A stretch of 64,000 nt of DNA from Campylorhamphus procurvoides (GCA_013396655.1 WBMV01000381.1:378250-442249), one strand, 5' to 3'; shown: positions 1 to 14,880, numbered from the stretch's first letter. The notes: generated by a model from the sequence alone, not told the origin. Numbers and translations are program-made.

Positions 1-2923
1 TTCTCTCTTCTTTTTAAATACAACCTGTCTTATTCTGAACACCTCTTTAAATTGAATAGTCTTATGCACCTTGATTGTGTGTGGAAATATATTGCTTCAA
101 GGTAAAAGGAGAGGAGTTGAATTATTATCCTGAAGGCTGTTTGTACACTTCCATGATCCACCCACTCATCTTACCTTAAGGGCGATGCGAATTGCATGGG
201 CTGGTCAAGAACAGAGCAAAGCAGTCAAGTGCTGACTGACAAGGTTGCCCCTCCTAAGTGCTCACTCTGAGCTCTGATCTCTGAGCACTATTGATACTCG
301 GCAGTGAAGCAGAACTGCTGACGTTCCTGCTGGGCTCCACGCAGAAACCTGAACATCCCCACTACACTCACAAATTGGAGCCAGAGTTCAAGGAAGAAAA
401 CTTAAAGCAGGAATTTTCATCTTAAATGAAAGCTGTTTCCACTCTGGCTCCTATTCAGTAACATACTCAAAAATGTACCCAACTTTAAACATTAAAACCT
501 TATTGTGTCCTGGAAGGCTAGAAGTCAGCTGTGTCATTGAACTTAACTTGCTGAGCTTAGGCCTATATGAGGAGGGAAACCTCTCTTTATTAAAAATATA
601 TTTCTACCACTAGCTGATACGTTCCAGATAAGACAGCACACTGCATTTCATAATAGTTACTTCACAGTCTCAACCTTCCTAATGACACTGTAAACCACTG
701 GCTATCGTATCAGATTTAAAGGGTGTTTATATAGAGAGAGTTATCACAACTGGCCTGGCAACTCTTGCTCTATGATAGAAGAAGAACAGATATATATGCA
801 TGTGCATCTACATATCTGTATGAATTTAATTTATAAAATACAAGGGGCAAATTCTTGGCACTTGGAAAATAATTACCTTCCCATGTATTTCAGTGGGGCA
901 GGATTTCTCATGTTTCTTGTCAGTAGTTTGATCTCTTACCTGGTTTCCCTCAGATTGTGGTTTACACTTTACCCAGTTCTTTCCCCCTCTCCCCCCGCTC
1001 CATACTTCTTATTTTATAAAAGTGAAAACATAATTAATCAACTATGATCACAAGAAGGAAAATGGTACATTTACAAAGGCATGACTTTTTCCCTTCATCT
1101 ACTGGATATGTATTTTTAAAAGTTTTAAAACCACATTAGAATATTAGCTATAAATAAAATAGCTCTTTAGCATGAATCCTCAGAGGTACACTTGAAACTT
1201 GAATTAAAAATTAAATAATCTGCAAAAGAAGAAATCGTTAGCTCTCTCTAGGAAAAAAAAATGCAACAAGTGAGTGTTTCTCTTAGAACATGCTTGTGAG
1301 AGTAACAACATTGCATGGACCAAGCCATAGATGGGCACGTGGTACACACATCTCCTTAAGGATTCTCATCATTGCCAGGTACTACTGTTGTTCCTGAAAT
1401 GCAAAGACAGAAATCAGAGATGGAGGAACCAAGGATTGTAAATTCAAGGCAATGCTTTAAAAGAAAGTGGGATTCTTCTTAGCATCCAGTTTGCATGGTA
1501 GAGAGAACTTTGTGTAAATCTTCTCACTTTTCCACTGAATGCTTCTCCCAACAACTGGAGGTGCATTTGTAGTAGGAGTGGATTGCTGGGTCAAGTTGTT
1601 GGAAAAAGGGGCAATAAAGAAATACAGCTATCATACCTAGGTAGGTACAGTGGAAGAAGAAATCAGCATTGGACCCATTTTCCTGTAAAGGAGATACTGT
1701 CAAAGGGTTGACTACCACTAGAAAGTCATCCTCTATCTCTACTACAGGCCTCACAAAGGCAAAGTACCATCCCATCTTATGTGGGATACCTACGTGTATT
1801 ACATGTGTGGCATGCAGGTGGATATACTGGAAATAATGCTGAAAAGCCCTCAATATGCAAAGCCTTAGATCCTTTGAAAGCTCTAGACTGGACCTGGGCA
1901 GAAAGATGAATCTTCCCTCCCTCAACCTTCTGAAGTCACATTCTGACTCTAGTGTGCCAAAAACTGAAGGAGAGGGAACCCACACATCACCCATTCCACA
2001 ATCATGAAAGTTTTCGGCCCAGGATTCGGGGCAAAAGAGTGGGAGCCTTCTTAATCTGCCAACTAGACCACTCTCCTAACACTTTCAAAGAACACACCTT
2101 CAAATCCTTGTCTAGACATGGCCTTATGCAAGCCAGAGATAAGAATCAGCCCCTGAATGGGTGTTTTGTTATATAACCACCCATGAGGCACGGGGAGTTA
2201 AACATTTGCAGTAGTTTGTAACATTCCTAAAGCATTACGTTTTCGACAGAGTGGATTATCTTGTCTCATTTTTCTCTGATGAACAATCAACTGCGATCTT
2301 GACACATGAATTTATTATGCTTGGGTTAGACAAACTAAGCCTTAATAAGCTGCAGTTAAAAACCTCACTTCGTGTTTGTGGAGGGAAAACTCAGCTCTTA
2401 GGTTGTCTGACAGGGCTGTGAAAATGAAATCAGGCTTCTCTACCTTTATCTAGCCCAGGTTGTGTGTCTATATACTGAAGACGTGATTTTCATTTTTTAT
2501 AGGTTTTTGCTAGATATTTGATTGCTTTGTTGGAACAGTTCCATGGCATCTGACTGAGCTGACCTCCAGATGTATCTCCTCCAGGGCATTATGTTCTGTT
2601 TCGCATTATCAGCTGCATGCTCCAAAGGTTAGGTTGTGAGAGCCTGGGTGGGGCTTTTAACTCCTTCCTCCATCCCAGCAATCCCAGTGTGCCTGCTCTC
2701 ATGGTGCTCATGTGTTTAATTCTACCCAACAGTGAAAGAAATGCAATACAAACTCAGCTTGATTTAATAATTGCAGTCATGATTTATGTGCAATGGTGCC
2801 ACTTCATTGAACATTGATTTGATAGATAATGGAAAGCATGTGCCTGGCTTATTTGAAAAGTTTATTCAACACTACAGATCCTTGAAGGAATGTGCAGAAA
2901 CTTCTAAATATATAGAACAAACT
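1..2923. other. AT-rich unique non-coding DNA
   Basis: No recognisable exon, RNA gene or mobile element is seen here. The only long open frame is the minus-strand one at 1524-1994, described separately. The sequence is AT-rich with few CpGs, consistent with intergenic or intronic vertebrate DNA. Confidence 0.6.
1524..1994 (-). other. Unrecognised 156-codon open frame, probably not a gene
   Basis: An ATG-initiated frame of 156 codons on the minus strand, the second longest in the window. The predicted peptide has no signal peptide or clear domain. It contains a hydrophobic, valine-rich middle (around residues 65-100, including VEIEDDFLVVVNPLTVSP) and an aromatic-rich C-terminal third (FFFHCTYLGMIAVFLYCPFF). 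I do not recognise the family. No promoter, splice sites or neighbouring coding exon support it. It could be chance, a decayed transposon open frame read in sense or antisense, or a lineage-specific exon. Chance or a transposon relic is most likely, because a 64-kb window is expected to hold a few frames of about this length. Confidence 0.15.
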
Positions 2924-3058
2924 CACCTGGTGTAAATCAGGTGTCAGAATTGACAAGAGCAGTAATGGGTAAGGCCATAATTAGTATGCATAACTTTTTC
3001 AAGGTGAGTAAAGTAATACAGCTCCAGCGCCCAGAGTGTCATTGATTTACGCCAGCTG
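2924..3058. repeat. Palindromic MITE-like ancient repeat
   Basis: The ends form an imperfect inverted repeat. CACCTGGTGTAAATCA at 2924-2939 is complementary to TGATTTACGCCAGCTG at 3043-3058 in 14 of 16 positions, separated by about 100 bases. The right arm continues into GAGGATATGGCC, which resembles the flank of an old reptile/bird hairpin repeat I remember as 'GATTTACACCAGCTGAGGATCTGGCC'. The pairing is seen directly; the family assignment is from memory. The structure suits a decayed non-autonomous DNA transposon or fold-back element. No flanking target-site duplication was identified. Confidence 0.55.
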
Positions 3059-6000
3059 AGGATATGGCCTGTAGAACTGACAAGAAATGGCTATGCCTAC
3101 TAATTACTGAAGCTGCTAATGTATTTCAGCTGGTACTAACTGATTTTATGCCACTGGAAAATTACAGAAGTGCTAGCTCTGCCAAATCACACACCTAAAA
3201 GTTTCTGCAATTTTCTCGGTCAGAAAAAGTGAGGCTGCATTTTGTGTTGTGACAGTCCTTGTTAACATTAAACCCTGCTCAACACACTGATCAGGCTTCT
3301 CAATGGCTTGGGCATCATCCTTATTTGCACTGGCTTCTTCCCAGACTGAGGCAGGATGAAAAGCTGGGTTTTGGTTAGCCTTTTGGCGTAGCATGAGGTT
3401 GCATTAGGATGCTTTGGATGATGTTACAATTTCATGTGGTCACTGAGAAAGAAGCAGCTGGTGAGTACAGAAAATGATCACATTTGGTATTTCCACAGCA
3501 AACCGTTTTAAGTAGCAACAGCTGAAAACACGTGGGAAGCATTTTAAACTCAGTGGGCTCAGATAACTTCTAGTTTCTAATTTATGTAGAGGGTATTGAG
3601 GGTTATACTGCATGCCATATTTTGCCCTGCCAGATTTATATCTCACATCACTTCAGTCACAGGTATATCTTTTCAAGGATTCAAGTCACTGAAGGTAAAA
3701 TCTCTCACTTACAAAGTCCTTCACAGCATGGCCATAGGGCGAGCTAGCATTCTTCCTCAACTTCTGTTTTGCTCAATTCAAGGCCTGTGAGCACTTTGAA
3801 AAGCAAGAGGATTTTTTTATTCCTGGATCAAGTTTCTTCGGAACATCACTGGGAACTTAACTGTTGGCCTAACTGCTAGTGGGACTTGACCATGTGAGAA
3901 GAATGTTTAGAAGGATTTTTAAGATCTAGGTCTCTGCCCTGGCCTTACTGCTGTTGACACAATAACAGTGAAGCTCCCTGGAAGTTTTCAGGCTCTAACT
4001 CAGCCATTTTTCACATACTGGCATGCTCATCATATACAATATTGGGGGAAAGAACTAAATCTGTGTTGTTACTTCCCCAAGAGGAGGTTCCTTTTGTACA
4101 GTTTTGGGCTGGAAGACAAATGAGTGAGCCCAAGACTGTCCATGTTTGCAGAGTAGCTTGTTTAATTTACACAGCCAGTAATCCTGGAAAAGAGATGGTT
4201 ACAGAAACATGTAGGCAACTCCTTCACGCTCCATTCCCTGTTCAGTGCTAGTGCATAAGGTGCTAGAAGCCACATTACCTCTAAAGCTCTATGTAGTTCA
4301 TATAATAAGAATTAGGAAGATTCCCCCTAAAGAAATAGAGTAACAAATTTAACAATTGCAATTCTCAAGACTAAATCTGGTACACAAGTTAATAAAAAAT
4401 CCCCCAAAAACCCAACTAACCAACCAAAAAAAAGTATACAGCTATTCACCTTCTTGTGACTTCTGCTAAAAAATATAAATGAAGAGGTGAGCTAGTAGTG
4501 TTGTGATATTTTCTTGTTTTCACAGTCTAAAGCAAAACCTAATTTTAATTGTGGCAAGTATCTTTGTGTTAAGATCTCTTTTTCTTCCAAGTGACAGGCT
4601 ATGTTGAGTTATAATATTAATCCATTTTGACAATACAGACAGGATATCTTCATAAAAAACAGACCTTATCAAGACTTTCTATTGACCTTTACTACATAAC
4701 TAGGTTATTTTCATAATTTACCTTGATTATCTTCACATCAGGTATGAAGAGCCTTTAGAAGAAATTTCAATTAAAGCCAAATTGGCCAATACAATAAAAA
4801 TCTCAGGTTTGAGATGTTTCTTGAGCAGATGTTTTGAGTTTTAAATTACTAAGTTGGTTATAGTTTACTTATCTTAATATTATTCAATATTGCTATGCAT
4901 GCTTTTACTAACAAAGCTGCTAATAAATCGTTATGAAGGAAGAAAAAGTATTACTTGGTATTAAGCCAGATTGCTTCTTTTTAATCCTTCCTCTTTCTTC
5001 CTTGGGGTTATTAACCACAAGGTTGGCTACAGCAACATTTAAGTGCCTAACACTGAAATAACAAATCATATCCCAGATATTGTGCTCATCCCTTAGATCT
5101 CTTATGTTTTCTTTATTCTTACATAGAAAATAAATATACCAAGTCATTGTCTACACTGTGAGTAGTCATTATGCCCATGCAAGAGAAACACAACATGAAA
5201 GGAAAAAAATCTGATTTGGTAGCATAATGGATTTATTTTGAATTCATGATAATAATTACACAAGGTGACGAGTGATGAAGAATCCAGCTCATTATTCCTA
5301 AGAAGCAGCTATCTTTTCCCTAGTACTGCATATCAGAGATATAAAGGCTCTGGTTTATTACATGGATTATTATTAGTCCAGTTGCCAATCCAAAAATCAT
5401 ATTTGATTGTCTCACATGCAGCAGAATGCTAATCTATTTCCCTTCTTAATTCTTCCTCTATGCTTGTATAGACAGGTACATTAATCTATTCTGCCAAGAG
5501 CAATCTCTTTATCTATGCAGAACTAAACTGATTCTTCCCTCCTATCAGTATCAGCATCTGCATAAATGCAGAGGATAAACCAAAAAATATTTCCTCATCC
5601 CATTTTTTGTCAGCTCTCTGCTTGGAGGGTGATCAGATCATCTTTAATTGCATACTGAGCAACAAATATCTGACATTTGAGTTTGAGTGACTAAGAACTG
5701 CATTTAGTTGACAATATTAATATGCTCTTCTGTTTTATGTCTATCAGTTTTTAGAAGTTTAATCAGATTAACACTTTGCTGAAGACTCCCAAGAATACCT
5801 CATTCTGACAATACCCAATGCTTGTCATTCTACCAGATAGCACCAAGTTAAATTCCTTCACCTGAAAGATACTGAATGCCTCGCATCCCAGTGTTTGTAC
5901 CCTGGGAAGGAAAGTGGTAGTGAAAACAGACCCAGTTCTTAGTGTTTCAAAAGCCAGGATGATCCGACCAAGCAGTTTGCTGGCAAGAAAAAAGGGCAGT

Positions 6001-9000
6001 CCCACTCATCCCCTTCCCTTTCCTCGGGCACTGCTGTTATCTCCTGTCAAACAGATTAAGCACAGTAAAATGGCCAAATGAATCATCTTCTGAGAGCCTA
6101 GTGACCTCACTGGAGGAATTTCACCATCCTCTCTGTGGAAGGCAGGATCAAGCCCGTAGGGACACTCTGAAGTAATTTATCTGTGGGAGGAAGCATCTAT
6201 ACTTATATGATCCTGAGCTTGGCTGGAGGGATAGGTTTAGTGCAAAATTTTCATGAAATTGGAAACTGCTTGAATTTTTCTTATGAGAGTGGCTGTTTGG
6301 TTCATGTTTGAGAGGGGCTCTCACTAAAAGAGTGATAAATAAATGAATGACGAGGATCTCATGTGCTTGTCAGCCCATGAGTCAGCACGATGTGAAGGTG
6401 CAAGGTGTGACCCAAGAACATTTTTGGGTGACATGGTAAAGCAAAGTTCTGACCACCTTACTCATTAAATACCCCACTGCAGTAATTATATCTGTAAAGT
6501 GTGTTAACTCTGATGACCCGGCCAGATGCCAAGTCCAAAAATTACATTCTCCCAACTTTGTTTCAAATGGACACTATAGTCTTCATTTGCTCTCTGAAAC
6601 ACTTAAGTTGTTCTAGGCTGTGAAATTCTCCCTGTGTTTCACCACAAAGTTTCAGCACTGGGGTAGATTAAACAATCATTACAGGGTTTCTGTATCAGCT
6701 TGTAAAGCAAGGGAGTATTTCACAAGATGAAAGGCACCATAAAAATGTAAACGACTAATACTTTTGGGCCCCACTGACTGCAGTATGAAATTTGGCCACT
6801 GGCAAAAAGTAGTCAGCTGAGACAGCGTTGAGTGGTTCCATTAACCATTGATGTGCAACATTTCTCCGAGCATGTTTAGTGTCATGAATGCATAAGTTTG
6901 ACCTAAAAATCATCTTTATGAGCATGATGGTACTAGCTCCGCTTTCTTTTTTTAGGTCACGTTCTCATCTGATTTTGCTGGAAGCATTTTGAAGTTCTAC
7001 GGGAGAGACACTCATGTTAAGCACAAAAGCCCCCAAAGTAGTACTTGGGCTTTCTGTACATGTTTGTTTGACAGCTTTGAGGCCAATCCTAAAAGAAGTT
7101 ATACAAAAAACTCATTGCCTGGGGTCAATGCAGGAGAGTAATTTGGCAGAGCAATTTAGCTAAGGTAATAACAGAATCATAAAGGACACAAGAACAAGCC
7201 ATCTGGGTTAAAATAGAGCTCTCCCCTGTCTGATGCCAGCGCTGGGTGTTTAGAGAGAGAACGTAAGAAAAGGGCACACCTGTAGAAGTGTTTCCACTGG
7301 TAGTATCTCCCCAAATTCTCCCAGCTTCTGTTAGTCTGCAGGACTGTACACAAAGAAACAATGCACAGAATTGTGGCGTGAAGAAATGATATACAGATGT
7401 AGCTGATGCTGAAAATGCAATTTGCATAATATGGTAATGTATGCATTATAGTTCCAGCTACATACATGATCAAAGCATCCACTGTAAATGATAATGCAAA
7501 TTAATTTTAGGCTCATTATTATTAATTGAACCTGAATACAAATCAGATTCAGTAAAAATAGAATAAAGAAACAAACTGAAACTATGTAGGGAAACAGTCA
7601 TTAATGTGATTATTCCCTCTGACTTACAGTTAGGCACATGCTCCTTCTGCCTGTGTTTCTCCTTCTGCCTTCTCTGCTATGATTTCGGATGCAATTTCTC
7701 CTTTATGCTGTAGCTCATGCTCTTGGTTTCTCTTTTGATGTTCATGTCACTCTCTCAGCACACTTTCTCAAATGTATTATTAAGGTCTGCATGGTCTAAT
7801 AGGTTGCCATTATCCTAAGCTTTATTCATTGCTTTTCCAAATTAAATCAAATTTGGGCTTGAATAATGTTGATAGGGACATTTGCGTAAACTGAGTTTGT
7901 TACTGCAGTAATGGGGTTGTTTTTGTGAATTAATGGGTCATTTGTTTTTAAAAACAGAACACCAGCATGTTCCTGATGTTCATACCCCTTCTAAAAACTC
8001 TCTCATGGTGATCTTTTGTCCTGTTGTAATGGTTTCTGGTTTCTGTAGTGCCTGTAGACAGAAGAAGGATAAAATTCTAGGATTGAGCCATTACCCAGCA
8101 CTGGCGTTTCTGTTCTAAAATGGGTTTAAAATAATTTATTCATGTAATGTAATTATATCCTGATTTTCGCTAAATATACTTAAATTTGGTGAGACTACAT
8201 TTCTTTTTTTTTCCTAGACAGTACTAGAGTGTGATCTCCGATGACTAAAAAATCATTTAGCATTGATAACGCTCAACTGTAAGAAGCATGTGATTAGTTT
8301 CCTTCGAATTAAAGCCACCATTAAAATATGAGCATCTTTTAATTCTCTGTGAATATTTTAACTTTATCATAAACCTACTCTCATTATAGGAAAATACATT
8401 GGACAAAGACTACATAAAGTTGTAGATACGAAAGAATATTAAATTTCTTCCTAAATAGAGGAAGCAAAACAGGACAGATAAAGTCTGTGATCTCATTCCT
8501 AGGAACATTCCTGTCTGTCTCTCCTTAGCAGGATCTTAACAACTTCATTCTGGCATTGTGAAGGAAATGTAATTTTAAGAAATAATTAATTTTATTCTTT
8601 TTCTTATTGTTATTGTTATTTTCCTTGTTACAGCCCTTGTGGTTCATTTACACGTGGTGTTGTAAGAAAAGCTAATGAAAATACATATCTTTTTTTACAG
8701 TTTATACTATATTGATACTTATAACTGCAGTGACGCTGCACAGAGCTTATTATCTTTATATCACAGGATGTATTAACTAAACCCCAATCACTTTCTTAGA
8801 ATAATTTTGAAAAATGTGTTGGAGCAATGTTGTATTTGTATCAGAGTGGCCACTTCTGAACCAACATGGCCAGTATCCTGTTGATCCAATACTGCCTGCA
8901 GGGAGCAAAGGCAGAGTGACAACTGGAAGACTACAGGGAGGCGTTTTTCTCCCTGCCTCTTGCTGGTTACTCACACTTTTATCCTGCTGTATTTGAGATG

Positions 9001-9600
9001 TTCTCACCCTGTCTCCTTCAAGGGAGATACAGGCAAGGAAAAGTGAAGCTCTTTTCCCATTGTCAAACATGAAAACATTCTGCTTGGGAAGTCCCAGTTA
9101 CCAAATGTGTCTGCAGGATGTGCAGACACTAACAGCATCAGAGCAGACCCAAAAGATTGATTTTGTCACCTTTATTCATGATAAATGACATTTTACTTCA
9201 TGTGCACTCACTGAAGTCAGCAGGACTTGAAGCAGAGTATGCAGATACTGATTTTGAACCCTGGACCAGAAATCCCTCACTCTTCCCAAATTTTGCATTC
9301 TCCAGAAATGCTGGTCCCTGTTTTAACAGCTCTAGAACTGGGTGTTGCAGGTGTCCAGCATTGACAGCTGCTATTTCACTGATGCTATGCAGCGCAGGAT
9401 GTCCAGTCTTATTACATTTCAAGACACAGGAAATGCAACTCAGTATCTTAACGCATAAGAAGGAAGGAGCCTTTCAAATTTCAAGGGAAGTGTCATTATT
9501 TTTAGGCTGTTGTTGGAGGAGAGAGCATTTAATGCTCCTTTACTTAATATAAAGTAGTTAATTTGAAACTTGTTTTTCATTTTTAATGTTTCCTACAGAA
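3059..9600. other. Unique non-coding DNA
   Basis: No gene or clear mobile element is seen. Open frames are all at or below about 100 codons and often overlap each other in different frames on the same strand (for example 7125-7482 minus), as expected by chance. There is a short C/A-rich patch around 4400-4433 and a short TTATTG repeat near 8603-8620. A stretch around 9200-9240 (CACTGAAGTCAGCAGGACTT) faintly resembles ancient reptile/bird repeat sequence but is too short to call. Confidence 0.55.
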
Positions 9601-11650
9601 TTCAAGAAGACGATGGGCAAAGGTACATACTGATATACAAAAACTAATTACAGACCTTGGTACTTACATGCTGCTGGCTTCCCAGCCCACAAAAGGGGAG
9701 GTTCACAAATGGGAAATGCAGAACTGCCAGATACTTGGATCCTTATTGTGAAGACTGACTGCATAAGAGACAGCATGCAAAACACAAGGTGCTACGCAGG
9801 AACCTTTCAGTCAGAATGGGTGGGTAACTATACAAATGATGAACAAAATAAAAATACGTAGAGAAATATGCATGTGTTCATTGCACTCAAAATTAGTCTG
9901 TTGTCTTGTTTCCTGAGGCTGTAATTTGTGTCAGCTGCTCAGCAGGATTCAAATTCTGACTAAATATTCACGTGAACAACAGAAAATTCCCAAAGTATAA
10001 AACTCGGTTTTCTTAAAGGATTATTGAAGAAGTTATACTTTCCTACTTTGTAAGGCATGGGGAGGGTCCTAATCATCAAGAGCAAGTAGAAGATTCTTCT
10101 CAAGAATATGTGATTATTTCTTCCTTACTTCCTTACACTTTCTCTGAATTTCTACTCACTAATGATATGATCATGGAAATCATGGACTACTGCAGTCTGA
10201 TCCAACACGATGATTCCTACAGCTCTAGCGAGAATGGATATTCAATAAATAAATAAAACATCTTGTGACATGCAAAAGGAGGAAAGGGACAAAGCACTCC
10301 AGGCCAAGGTCAGAAAGTCCCTGTGAGATCTGCTCTAGATTACTCATTGCTTTTTTAAATTTTCACATGGTTTACTCTTGCAGACCTAGGCTGTCTGGTG
10401 CCTTACAGTTTTATAGGACTTTTTTTAGATTGACAATAGGTGTTTTGCCTTGGATGGCAAGCAAGACAAACTGTAAAGTCACATCCTAGATATTCTGGTA
10501 TGTGCTCATATCCTGGTATGATCTAATTTTAAGGAATGTGATTGTGATTTCCCACATTACAAGCTGAAATCAGGACTTGGTTGTAGACTGCTGTGTACCA
10601 CGTAAAATACTGTCTGTCTACGAATTCCAGCTCATGTCAATACATCTCCATATGCAATGCTGGAAAGAATCACCAATTGCTGTGGCTGTTTACAGAGCAC
10701 AAGAACAGAATACTTAATTTTACCAGCCTCTAAGGACAGCAAAGCTGAATTTGAACTCTAGTTAAAGTTTTGCTGATTACTTCTGACCTTTCTGGGACAA
10801 AGACATGAAGGTCACTAGAGTCATGATTTTTTTCACATTCTGCTTGTCTTTGTCATTCCCCTAATAATGCAGAGGACTAGAAACAAGAGCTGGGTGGTGT
10901 TTTTTTCCCCCTGCCTGGAAATCTATTTAGATTAGTCACCAGGTTTTCCAGTCTACAGTCATTGAAGGTCATTTGGTTTATAGCTGAAATTCTCAATTGG
11001 AACCTCATCTTGTAATCAGAACTTAAAACCCAAGTGAGGTTTCGTGTCTCCTCTGAAAGGGTAGGTTGTTGTATGATTAGCTTCAGAATGTTAAATGGAC
11101 TGTCTGTGTAATGATGGGTAATTTTGGGGGGCTTAAATTGCACTATGAGAAGACCTGTCTTGAATAATAATACTGGGCTATATTACAAAGAACAGTATTC
11201 TAGGCTTCTCCTAAATGCTAATTCTATTACACATTAACATTTCCTTTGCTGTAAAATGGCAAAAGGCAAGCCAGCAAGATGTAAAAATCTTGCAAAGTGC
11301 ATTTTCACTTCTAGACTATTCCTAACAGCAAGCAGTTTCCTGAAAACGTCTCTTAAATAAGCATCCACTTACAGTGGCCATCATCATACAGTCAGCATCT
11401 GCTAATAGCTGTTCCACAGCCTCAGTTGCTGGCAAACACAGAGCATTTGTTGTAATCTATACAGTGATGGAAATGGGTATATAATTTTTATACTATTTTT
11501 TTAAAACTATTCTTAGCCCTAAGTATGGAGCATCAGTCACAGTGTAGATGTACTCCTAGAGGATGTTCATAAAGCCTGGTGTCCTGCATGTTCTTTGAGT
11601 CTGGAAGACTACTGGGGAGAATCTGAAAGCTGTTTGTAATATTTTTGTTT

Positions 11651-11667
11651 ATTGATTGATTGATTGA
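11651..11667. repeat. (ATTG)4 microsatellite
   Basis: Four tandem ATTG units plus one extra base are read directly. It is short and probably of low polymorphism. Confidence 0.85.
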
Positions 11668-14600
11668 CTATTTTAATGTCTCTTTGGCCTATGTACAAGC
11701 AAAATTCAAATACAAATGTATACATTTACATGTATGTGTGTATATATAATTGAAGATTCCTGAGAGGAATCAATCCAACACTGCCACGACGTTGTTATAA
11801 AGGTTATTAATTTGCTTTTTTAGGGGAAACAAGTTTTTTGACCAACATCTCCTGACCTTTGATTTCTTCATTTTTATTACACTTGTGGTTCGTAGCTTCA
11901 GTGACTAACCCACAGATATCTTTAGCATGTTCCATCTCCCTGTTTACCCCAGTTGCTGGCTCCCTTTCTGTGTTTCCATTTGACCTCCACTCAGCTGCTT
12001 GGATACAGGCAGGAGGTTATCTTGCCTAGGGATCGATGTCAGACATTGCCCCGTGCAGCGCCAGCGTAATGAGTGTCTCCAGCTGAGTATCACCCCACAG
12101 TCCACCACCACCACCATCATGACCTGTGACATCACCCTGTTGCTTGGTCCAGCACGCATTATTGTCACTCTTACTGGCAAGCCAGGCACTTCCAGCACAT
12201 CTTTGTAGGCAGTTGGTGCATCCACAATTTGGCTCCATTCCTTAAGGAGTCTGAATCACCCGTTGGGCACACCTTTTTGGTTCCTCTCTGGGCTTGCAGG
12301 AACTGACATCACCCAGCTTTGAAGCTTTTCTCCAGAACCACTAACCTAATGCCAGATTACCTTTCTCCTTTATCTTCTTTAGCCACTATACAAGCAGAGC
12401 TCTTTTTAACTATTACTTTTATATATTCACTTCATGTGGATCTTAAAATAAAGTTTGGTGGATTTCAAAATACCTCACTCCAACAGATTCCAGTCTGCTG
12501 GCTTCCCAGAGGTTGCAGACACCATGAACATGAATGCACCACTACTTTCCATGGTTTTTAGTCCACAACATATAATGGGATCCAAATTATCCTGCTGTTG
12601 CTTCACATCTCTCTGATGCAAAGATGATGGAAAACTGCTGTAACTGAGTGCCTGGAAAAAACCCAAGCACATAAGGAATCAATACCATTCAGAGCTGTCT
12701 GCATTTTTCAGTTGTCATTAGCCAAAGTAGACCCTGACTACTTTGGAGAACAGAAGGCAGCAAAGGTGTTAAACATTTTTCTTTTACTCAAGTTCATTTC
12801 ATGAGTCAGACACATCCCAGGAATCTGGTCCTACATTTCTAAAGCAGGTTATTTCACTGAGACCAGGCTGACTTTTCCAGCTAGCTTCCTTTCTCCATAG
12901 CTGAGATCTCAGAAGAAAAAAATTAGTTTAACTCACATTAAAAGGGCACCTTTAAGTACCCAGTCCCAGACAGCCTCCTGCTTCTCTCAGGCTGGCAACC
13001 AAATACCAGTGTGTTAGCAAATGCATTTGCTTTTTGATGGAGTGCAGACCTTAAAGAGCTAAGCTGGATACAAGGTTCATGAGAGAGAGCAGGGTCTTTC
13101 ACTGCAGACAGAAACGTGCAGCAGCAGAAAGGGACTGCCTACAATGAATTGCAGGAAGACTATGGTTTGAGATATTTCACTTTTTAATAGGCTGTGTAGT
13201 CTCTTGGATGTACATGGATACTACTCTGACTGGAGGGGTCACATCTCCAGCGATAGTGTAGGTAGCTGTGTGCTCCCTTCCAGAGCACGATTTCGTTGAT
13301 GTTCCTGAACCTAATGAATTTTGGCTGCAGGAGTGATAATAGCAGACAACTGTTTGTCTCCAGTCATTAAATTTTGTTAAAGAGTTAAAATAAACCTGTC
13401 TGCTTGACTAGTCTCATGTGCAACAAAATGAAAATAAGCCTTCACAAAGAATCATTTTCAAGCGCCATTTTACTTTTTGGTTTAGGCTCGCAAATGCCTT
13501 TCGTGTTTTCTGATATGTCAGATATCATAATGCAAAATAAATAACCAAGTGAAACGCACAAAGATATTCTCTGAGTGGCTCGTGAGGTAAAAAAAAGAGT
13601 TTGCTGCTGCTTCCTTTACCTCCTTCCTGGTGTTTTTTTTTTTTCCTTTCCTCTAGGCTTGCAATAGATGCTTCCTCATAGCATGTGAATGAAACACCAA
13701 AGTTATTTTAATACTGTACCATTTTGCAGCATTTGGAGCCCAGTCACAGCCCAGGACTCCCACTGAGCTACACATTGCACAGACAGGACAAAGTCAACCC
13801 TGGCTCTGAGGACAGCCCATCCTACACTGCACCTCCCACGGCCACAGGAGACTAACATTGTAAATGTTGATGCATTCCACACATCTGCCATGCATGCAGA
13901 TCATGGAGACAGTGACATTGGCTGAGACATTGGGGGTTTTGCAGCAATGCCTATTGGTTGTTGAATACATCACTCAAATAATTTTTTTAAAAAAAAAGCT
14001 TGAAGCTGCTTTTTGCCACAAGAGACCCATGTGAATTCAGCTTTGGAGGAACAGGAGAGTGGAGCAGGACTTGCTAGGTCAAATATTTAAAAGTCCCCCA
14101 GTCATTTAGAAACTCACAGCCTTAATTTCAGAAGTGAAATGGAATTTAATTTCAAGGAACCAAGAACTTGGGATGTTTTTGAAAGGAGGTCTAGGTTCTG
14201 ATTTCACTTTTCCAAATATTACTCTTTCTGTTTAAAAAACATCCTCCCACAGACAGACCCATTACTGACACTCCAGAACAGAGAGAGAACAGCAATAGCT
14301 CTTTGCGGATGAGCCTAGTGCAGTGCCTGCCCACTGACAATACCTACATCAGAGCTGGAGAGAAGAAAAATCTCTTACGCTCCTCCAGCAGGAGTTTTTC
14401 CCCATTTTCAGTAAGTGAATCACAATTAAATTTTACTGGAGCCAAAGTTGCACTTAAAACCAAAATTCTGTCCTCCTCTCGTCCCTTTCCCTAGCACTGT
14501 AGATTAACTTTATGTCGAAGCCATCAAACAAAACTTCAAAATGGTGTGGGACCAGTGACCTACCATTTATCATCAGTTTGCATTTTTTCCATAAAAGCAA

Positions 14601-14880
14601 ATCTGCATGTGCCAGAAATAGCTATAGGCATTTGACTCATTAATTTTTTTGTTTGAATTAATATTTTTTTCTGATCAAAATAAAATGTTATTTCTAAGTT
14701 ACCCACAAAAAAAAATCGATTAAAGTTCTTTCCGAAAACAAAGCAGACTTTCTATCTTTTAGAGTAAGGATGATAACTTAAGGCTGTTATTTCATTTTTC
14801 TATGAAGTTCTTTGGGCAATTAAATCTATTGTGAAAAGGATTTTTTTTTCTCCTATCAAACTAATATTTCTGTCCCTCAA

